Origin: Bacteroidia bacterium
Lineage (GTDB): Bacteria > Bacteroidota > Bacteroidia > UKL13-3
DNA length: 15,622 nt
Direction of reading: 5' to 3'
NCBI GenBank assembly: GCA_019454865.1
Contig: JACFNJ010000035.1
Location: forward strand, 1-15,622
The notes beneath the pieces are model-generated. The model was given only the letters and a program-made list of their open reading frames with translations, was not told the DNA's origin and ran no database searches. Shown piece by piece: positions 7,378-15,200 of the stretch; position 1 is the stretch's first letter; each line of letters opens with the position of its first letter. The position numbers were made by a program, and so were the translations under genes.

Positions 7378-8355
7378 ATGAATATAGATGTGCAACAAGA
7401 TGCGTTGAAAAAGACGGGTAATCAAATTGAGTATTCAATAAATAACTATAAGCCACACGGATTAAAAGCAACTAATTTTAAAGCAATTGTTATTGCAGGT
7501 TTAGGAGGAAGTGGAATAGGAGGGCAATTAGTACGTAATTTTTTTAGCAATGAAATTACTGTTCCTGTAATATGTGTAGCTGATTACCATTTACCGGCAT
7601 TTGTTGATGATAAAACATTAGTTATTGCTGCATCATACAGTGGGAATACCGAAGAAACTATTTCAATATTTAATGATGCATTGGAGCGTAAATGCATCAT
7701 ATTGTGTATGACTACCGGTGGTAAATTAGCGGATTTAGCACGTGCCAATGAAAAATATTTGTTATTAATGGAATCCGGCTTTCAACCACGTATGGCACTA
7801 GGCTTTTCACTTACCTATTTGTTGCAAATATTTGGTGAGTTATTGGATAAAGACGTTACTACCGAATTAAAGGCTGCTGCGGGAGCACTAAAAGTATATG
7901 AAGAATATGAGAATGATGCACATGAATTATTTCAAACATTAAAATCAAAAGCTAAAACAAAGTTTATTGTAATTGCTGATGCAAAAATGGAGGCAGTTGC
8001 AATTCGATTTGCACAACAGATACAAGAAAATGCAAAGCACGAATGTTTTGTACACACGTTGCCTGAGATGAGTCATAATGTTATTGAGAGTTACTATGGC
8101 ACTTTAGATAGTGTTTTCTTTATGTTGCATACCAATTCAAATGCTCGTGTTTCATCTCGATTTGATTTTTTACAAAGTTTATTAGAAGTTCAAAATCATA
8201 AAATCGTTTCCATTGAATTGGAGTATTACAATATTGTAACATTATTTGAAACTATCTATCGTTTGGATTGGCTTTCATTATTTATTGCTGATGAAAGAAG
8301 GGTGGATGCCCTTAATGTACCAAATATTACATCGCTTAAAGAGTACCTTGATTAA
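7378..8355 (+). CDS. Bifunctional phosphoglucose/phosphomannose isomerase (SIS domains)
   Basis: This 325-residue cytoplasmic enzyme should interconvert fructose-6-phosphate with glucose-6-phosphate and mannose-6-phosphate. It belongs to the short PGI/PMI family, not to classical Pgi (about 550 residues). The first SIS domain has GLGGSGIGGQL (41-51) and ASYSGNTEET (85-94). The second contains FAQQIQENAKHECF with E217 and PEMSHN with H233. Their 16-residue spacing agrees with the catalytic Glu and His of the characterised archaeal enzyme. The C-terminus NITSLKEYLD supplies the expected lysine (K321). The gene is tightly packed, two bases after rmlA and eight bases before the phosphatase gene. 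It could supply hexose phosphates for dTDP-glucose and GDP-mannose synthesis. The balance of the two activities cannot be read from the sequence. Confidence 0.92.
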   Translation: MNIDVQQDALKKTGNQIEYSINNYKPHGLKATNFKAIVIAGLGGSGIGGQLVRNFFSNEITVPVICVADYHLPAFVDDKTLVIAASYSGNTEETISIFNDALERKCIILCMTTGGKLADLARANEKYLLLMESGFQPRMALGFSLTYLLQIFGELLDKDVTTELKAAAGALKVYEEYENDAHELFQTLKSKAKTKFIVIADAKMEAVAIRFAQQIQENAKHECFVHTLPEMSHNVIESYYGTLDSVFFMLHTNSNARVSSRFDFLQSLLEVQNHKIVSIELEYYNIVTLFETIYRLDWLSLFIADERRVDALNVPNITSLKEYLD

Positions 8356-8363
8356 TAATTAGG

Positions 8364-9110
8364 ATGAGTTGGTTAAGTAATCTATTTGGAACAAAAGCAA
8401 AAACAGCAGATAAAGATTTTATAAATCCTATTACAACCGAGTTGCACAGCCACTTAATACCTGCTATTGATGATGGCGTAGGAACATTGGATGAAAGTAT
8501 AAAAGTATTAAAACATTTTGCATCGTTAGGGTATAAAAAGGTTATTACCACTCCCCATATAATGGGTGATTTTTTTAAAAATGGACCTGAAAATATTTTA
8601 CCTGCATTGGCAAATATTCGGGAAGAGTTAAAAAAGCAAAACATCAATATAGAAGTAGATGCAGCTGCCGAATACATGGTTGATGATGCATTTATGCAAA
8701 AAATAAGTTCGGGAAACTTGCTTACGTTTGGGAAAAATTATGTATTGATAGAAATTTCATTTATGGATATTCCGGCAAATTTTAACAGTGCATTGTTTGA
8801 ATTACAAGTAAATGGATTCAAGCCTGTTTTAGCACATCCGGAGCGATACGCATATTATGGTATGCACAAAGACAAATACCAAGAGTTGCACGACCAAGGA
8901 ATTTTATTTCAACTCAATTTGTTTTCGTTGGTAGGATACTATTCGCCACAAATAAAAAAAATAGCCGAATATTTGATTGAAAACAAAATGGTAAATTTTG
9001 TTGGAAGCGATTGTCACGGATTAAAACATTTGCCGGTGTTAGATGATGCATTGAATAGTTTTAATTACCAAAAAGCTTGTTCGCTGCCATTGTTAAATAA
9101 TACACTTTAG
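8364..9110 (+). CDS. CpsB/YwqE-type PHP-domain tyrosine phosphatase
   Basis: The 248-residue protein has the complete metal-site set of the CpsB/CapC/YwqE branch of the PHP superfamily. The residues are H28 and H30 in ELHSHLIPAIDDG (D36, D37), H65 in TTPHIMGDF, E103 in AAAEYMVDD, H158 in LAHPERY, and D216 and H218 in GSDCHG. Relatives remove phosphate from the tyrosine-rich tail of BY-kinases that control capsule or exopolysaccharide assembly. The neighbouring sugar-nucleotide genes support that role. There is no signal peptide, so it should act in the cytoplasm. It is the last gene of the plus-strand block. No clear plus-strand terminator follows; the hairpin downstream carries its U-run on the other strand. 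The partner kinase is not in the window. Confidence 0.93.
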   Translation: MSWLSNLFGTKAKTADKDFINPITTELHSHLIPAIDDGVGTLDESIKVLKHFASLGYKKVITTPHIMGDFFKNGPENILPALANIREELKKQNINIEVDAAAEYMVDDAFMQKISSGNLLTFGKNYVLIEISFMDIPANFNSALFELQVNGFKPVLAHPERYAYYGMHKDKYQELHDQGILFQLNLFSLVGYYSPQIKKIAEYLIENKMVNFVGSDCHGLKHLPVLDDALNSFNYQKACSLPLLNNTL

Positions 9111-9170
9111 TATATTTTTCTAGTTCTTTATAGAACTCTAAAGAGAGTAAATTTTGTAAGCATATTTCAT

Positions 9171-9207
9171 TCAAAAAAAACGGCTACCTGAAATTCAGGT
9201 AGCCGTT
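9171..9207 (-). terminator. Rho-independent terminator of the giant T9SS gene
   Basis: A 12-bp stem has arms at 9179-9190 (AACGGCTACCTG) and 9196-9207 (CAGGTAGCCGTT) with a five-base AAATT loop. On the minus strand the stem is followed directly by eight T residues (the A-run 9173-9180 of the plus strand, its last two bases belonging to the stem). It begins 21 bases after the minus-strand stop codon. On the plus strand the stem is followed by CTCATTT, so it should be weak in that direction. Confidence 0.9.
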
Positions 9208-9228
9208 CTCATTTAAATTTAGTTGCAA

Positions 9229-12200
9229 TTAATCTGCTTTAACTATTCGGTGTGTTAGTTTATCAGTACCATGTTGAACGGTAATAAAGTAAACGCCATC
9301 TGCCAATTTGCTTAGGTCTATTGTTTCACTCATTGAAGTTTTGTTGCCAACTTCAACACTCGAAATAAGTCTTCCAAACATATCCGTAACTACAATAGTT
9401 GTAGTTTTCAAATTACTAAATGTAGCAACAACAGTAGCATTTCCATTTGTAGGGTTAGGATAAACATTTACATAGCGTATTGAATTTATTTCTTTCAACC
9501 CTACAGGCATATCACTAATAATAATAGGTTCTGACGTGTTGCTGCAACCTAAGCTATCTACACGAACATAATAACTTGCATTCTCAGTAAGTTTTAATCC
9601 ACGTTTGTTGGCTCCGCTTATTGCGGTTCCGTTTTTAAACCATTGGTAGTTAAGCGAAGCAAATTGTGTAGTTAAGCTATCCGTAGAAGGGCGTACAATT
9701 ATTGGCTTAACAGGTGGAGTTTTAACTAATATTGCTTGTGTATATGCTGTATCTCCGGATTTGGTTAAACAACCTGATGTTGCTGTCATTATACAAAATA
9801 CTTGGTCGCCATCAATTAAGCTGTCAGAAGCATAAACATTGGAATTTGCTCCAACCGGTAATCCGTTTTTGTACCAAGCAAATATTGGTGATGTACCGGC
9901 ATTGGTTGCAGTAGCAGTATATGTAACTAATGTACCTGCACATATTGAAGTACTAGAAACACTAACTGTAACTTTTGGTGTTACCGGAGAAGTAATTTGT
10001 ATTCCAACCTTATTTGATGTAGCAGTAGGATTAGTCGCACAAGTTGCGCTTGATGTTACTACTACCCAAACCGAATCATTATTATTAAGAGATGAGGTAG
10101 TAAATATACTGTTGTTTGAGCCTGCATTTACTCCATTTACTTTCCATTGATAAGTAGGTAAGCTACCTGTATCCGTAGCGGATGCAGTAAATGTAATTGG
10201 TGAGCCTGCACAAGTAATAGTTTGACTTGATGAAATAGTAACCGAAGGAGACGCTAATGAATTAACCATAACTTTTACTTTGTTTGAAGTTACAGTTTGT
10301 ACAGTTACACAAGTTATAGAAGATGTAACTTCTACCCATATACTATCTGTTGAAGTGATTTGTTTGGTTTTATAAACCGAATCTACTGTTGCAACTATAA
10401 CTCCATTTTTAAACCATTTGTAACTTGGTGATGTTCCTGCATTAGTAGTAGATGCTGTAAATGTTACAGTATCACCACTACATACTTCGGTATTAGATGC
10501 TACTAAATTTACTGTTGGTGTAACAAGCGGAGTTACGGTAATGCCAAGTTTATTTGATGGCTTAACAGCCGGAGTAGGACAAACAGCATTCGAAGTAAGA
10601 ATTACTTGTACACTATCTCCATTAGCAAGATTAGTTAAGTAAAGTGAATCTGTATTATTACCTATATTTACTCCGTTTAGTTTCCATTGGTAATTAGGAT
10701 GATTTCCTCCATTAGTAGGAGTAGCATAAAACGTTACAGCATTGCCTTCGCAAATGGATAGTGAAGATGCTTGTATAACAACGTCCGTATAAGCTAAGGA
10801 GTTTATAGCAATAGTCTTGTAAGTTGTTGTAACCGGATTTTGAGTAACACACATATTACTAGATGTCATAACTACAGTAACCGAATCACCATGCGAGAAA
10901 ATAGTTGAGAATACGGATGAATCAGTCCCAACATTAGTACCATTAATTTTCCATTGATAGGATGGAGTAGTGCCGCCATTTACCGGAGTTGCTGTAAATG
11001 TAACTGAGCTGCCTGAGCAAACCGTATCTGCAGATGAAGTAAATGATACGGAAGGTGTAACATAACTATTCACTTGCATTACAATAGTGTTGGAATGAAT
11101 TGTATCCGGATTTGCACAAATTGTGTCTGTCATTATTGTAAGTGAAATAGTATCGCCATTACTTAATGTAGTTGAACTAAATGCAGCTGTTGAATCTACA
11201 AGTATTCCGTTAAGTTTCCAGTTGTATTTTGCTCCATTGCCTGCATTAACCAGTTGAGCGGTAAAATCAACTTTACTTCCAACACATATATTAGATGAGT
11301 TACTACTAATACTTACTGAAGGTGTGATAATAGGATTAACTGTTACTTGTATTTTGTTAGAAGTTGCAGTTGTAGGTGTTGCACACATAGCATTGGATGT
11401 AAGTATTACATGTATTGAATCCTGATTAGTTAATGTAGATACAATTAGACTGTCTGAGTTTCCACCAATATTCACTCCATTTCTCATCCACTGGTAGCTT
11501 GGTGATGTACCTTGATTAGTAGAAGATGCTGTAAACTTAACTTGCGTACCTGCACAGAAAGTAGTAGCTGATGCGTTTATTGATACAGTTGGTAACAATA
11601 ATGGTTTTACTTTAATAATATGCCAAGCAGTATCAGTAGGTGGTGTAGCACAACCTAATGATGATTGTAAAATAACCGCAATTGAATCTCCATTAGTAGG
11701 ATTTACTGCTGTATAAGAAATACTATCACTTACATAAGTTCCGTTTTTGTACCATTTATATGTTGGTGTTGAACCTCCATTTGTTTGAACCGCAGTGAAA
11801 CTCATGTTTTGTCCATTACAAATTGCAGTATCGCTTGCAGTAATTGAAACCATTGCAGGTACAGTAGAACCAACGTTCATTACAACCGAATTAGAAATTG
11901 CATTAACAGGAACTGCACATTGCGAAGATGAAGTTAATATTACTATAATGGAGTCATTATTATTAAATGATGTAGAAACTAAAGTATCTCCTGTAAATGG
12001 TATAGTTATTCCATTTTTTCTCCATTGCAATGCAGGTGATGTACCACCATCATTATATGTAGCAATTATAGTTACTTGTTGTCCAGTGCATATTGATGTT
12101 TGGCTTGGAGTAAGTGTGATAGCCGGATTAACAGTAAGTATAGTGCTAAATGCTGTGTGTGCAGAATCGTTTGAAACAATTGTATCTGTTACATAATTTG

Positions 12201-15200
12201 GTAAAGATGTAGCAACCGATAAGTCGAAATTGCCAGATGTAAATGCATACGTTCCAATATTAATTGGACCGGATGTTTGTCCACCACTTAGGCTACCCGA
12301 CCAATTATAACTTCCTGCTTGAGTACCATTGATTATATAATTAATAACAGCAGTTGTTATTGTTTGGTTTCCATAATTTTTCATTCTAACAATTATGTTT
12401 TTATTACCACCGCAAGTAGTAGAAGTTGTAGGAGAATCAATTGAAACAATTCCAATATCCATAACTCCATAGTATTCATCAGCTCCCAAGTCAGGAGGTG
12501 TTTGACGCAATTGCCAATCAATATCTCTTGAAATACCTAAGTTAGAAGCACCTTTCACGGTAGCAGCCGTTAAATTTAAGTTTCTGTCAGAAACGAAACC
12601 AGGCAATGTGCTATAACTATTTGCATTGTACCCTCCACCGTTAATGTAGTTAGTTGTGGTATATGTGGTGCCATTTACATACAATAAGTTAGTACTACCT
12701 GCTTTAACATAGTTATTGTTGTTTATTAATGGTTGAGCACTTGTACTATAAAATGGTAATCCGGTACCGGAGGTTGATGCGTATATGAAAATATTATTTG
12801 CAATTTTAAGATTGGTAGAACTTGTTGCGTAGAAAGTAGAATAGGCAATGTTGTTTGTTTGATAGTTCATGTGTAAACTATTGTGATAAACATTCCAGTT
12901 GTTAGAACTTTGGAAATACGCAGCAGATGCATTAAAGTATCTAAACTTACCACCAACCATATTGTTATAATATTCTGAAGGAGTAGCAGCATTAACACCT
13001 GATGAATAATAGATATAAGTACCATAACCTCCTGCATCATAAATTCTATTATTAAATACTTGGTGTTTATATCCGGAATTGTTATAGCAGAAATACATGT
13101 ATAAACCGTAAGAGTTGGTTGACCCAAGTACACGCATGTTTATGTTGTTGTTGCTAATTTGTAATCCGGATAAATAATAGGTGTAAATTCCATTGCTGTA
13201 ACTACTATCAATATCATTGTATCTGAAATTAATGATATTAGAATATGGAGAATTAGTCCGACCATAAGCTACAATGCCATAATATCCTCCAATAATTGTA
13301 TTGCTGTCAATATCTAAATTATTAGCAAAAGCTCCTGTACCTGAAGTAGGAGAATTAACATTAGTATATGCATTAATGATGATGCCACTATACGAACTTG
13401 ATGTAGAAGAAGCACCTGCACCGGATATAACTATTTTATTATTTACAATTCTTACATTGTTAGTTGTGCCAAATATATGTAGCGGAACACCCATTGAACT
13501 TCCGGCATTTTGAATAGTTAAATCACGTATTATAATATTAGAAGCTCCATTAATTTTCATAGTGTGTGCTTTATTCATATCGGATGATGAATACGTTAAT
13601 ATCACACCATTTTTACTTTGCCCTTTAAATGTAACAGTAGTTGTATCGTTGGTGCCAACAATTGGTGCTATATCTATTTGCTCGGTATATGTTCCATTAG
13701 CAATAGTAAATACAACACTGTTATTAATTCCTGCACATTGTAATGCATCTAATGCGGCAGCTATTGTAGTGAAATTAGTTGCTCCACTTCCAGCAGGGTC
13801 AATTGTATAATTACCACTCATAGCAGGGCAAATTGGGCCTAAAGTAGTTGTGTCGTCTGCTGTATTATTATCTGGTACTCCATTTGGCAATGATGTGTAT
13901 GCTTTAATTGAATACGATGTGCCTTGTGCAAATGAATAAGCGTTTACACCGCTAAATGTTACTGATATATTACCGCAAGGAAGTATTGAATCGGTAATAC
14001 TTACTGTTACCGGAGTTCCTCCGTTTACAGAATAACTAACATTAGCACTAGTTACTAAATTATTGCCAAGATTGGTTACTTGCACTACGATGTTTTGAGT
14101 TCCGTTATTTAAAGGTAAACTCGGGCTTAAAATTGCAGTTGCTGATAAGTTATTTGAAAAACCTGTTGTTACTTCATCAGCACCCATGTCTGGTGGCGTT
14201 GAACGTGTGTTTCCATCAATATCAGTAGTTACGCCTGCAATTGTAACACCGTTATTACATCCATTTGTTACGTGCAAATCTGTTGCATTAACAAACATTG
14301 GGTCTTTAGCAATAGAATTTGTATTTGAACCACTGTAACCTATAAAGGTTGATGGCGATAATGCAATACCATTATAAATTAATGTTGAGTTATTGCCAGC
14401 TTTATAATAGTTGTTGTAATCAAGCTGTGATGTATTTGCTGTAGAAGTGGAGTAATATGGAAGTGCACTTGAAAGCGGATGTGTAACAGCAAAAATATTG
14501 TTTCGTACATCTAAACTATTTGAGTTTTGAATTTGAATTGCACCAACTTGTGAAGTACATATTGTGTCAAGTTTTATGGTGTTGAACCAAATATCCCAAT
14601 AGTATGAATAGTCAGAATAGATACCTGCGTGTTGCGTTGTATTTCTGAATCCGCCACCGATAAAGTTATTTATTAATTTACCTCTATATGAAGGACTGCT
14701 AAATGAATTGTATAGATAAACTCCATACATGCCACTATTTTTTATTGTATTACCACTTATATCATGTGATGTTGTGCCTGAATTTCCTAATACGTATAAA
14801 TATAAACCAATACTGTTTAAATCACCGGTAGATGACATGTTTACTGTGTTGTTTCTAAATCGTAACTCGTATGCGTTATAAATATATAAACCATACATTA
14901 ATGGATTATTGAAAGTATTTCCATTAAAGTTATTATACAAACTTTGTTGATTATAACTATATACAGATGCATAGCCTCCATTGATACTGTTTGAATCAAT
15001 AGTTAAACTATCAACACGAATTATTCCGTAAGGACTTGTTACAGATGAGCTAACAACAACATTGATAAAGTTTGTATTTGACGTAGTAGCACCGGCACCA
15101 ATTATTTCAATTTTGTTTTTACTTAAACGAATATTTTTACTGCCCGAAAATACATGAACTGGCCATGCCCATGATGTACCTGAATTTTGAATAGTTAGGT

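Noticed and set aside
8336..8677. 113-codon minus-strand open frame over the isomerase/phosphatase junction
   Set aside because: It overlaps the conserved HxH and TPH motif region of the phosphatase on the other strand, and its translation has no recognisable domain.
9122..9137. Small hairpin AGTTCT-TTAT-AGAACT after the phosphatase gene, as a plus-strand terminator
   Set aside because: The six-pair stem is AT-rich and is followed by CTAAAGAG rather than a T-run, so it is unlikely to terminate transcription.
9703..12123. CRISPR-like or satellite DNA repeat
   Set aside because: The periodicity (about 267 bases) is at the protein level. The DNA copies are diverged and form one continuous reading frame, so this is a domain array and not a DNA repeat element.
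11795..12196. 133-codon plus-strand open frame inside the giant minus-strand gene (also 9839-10150, 13301-13513, 13562-13810, 15233-15493)
   Set aside because: Several such frames recur at similar positions of the repeated domains, as expected when a repeated coding sequence leaves the complementary frame open. No promoter or family match is seen.
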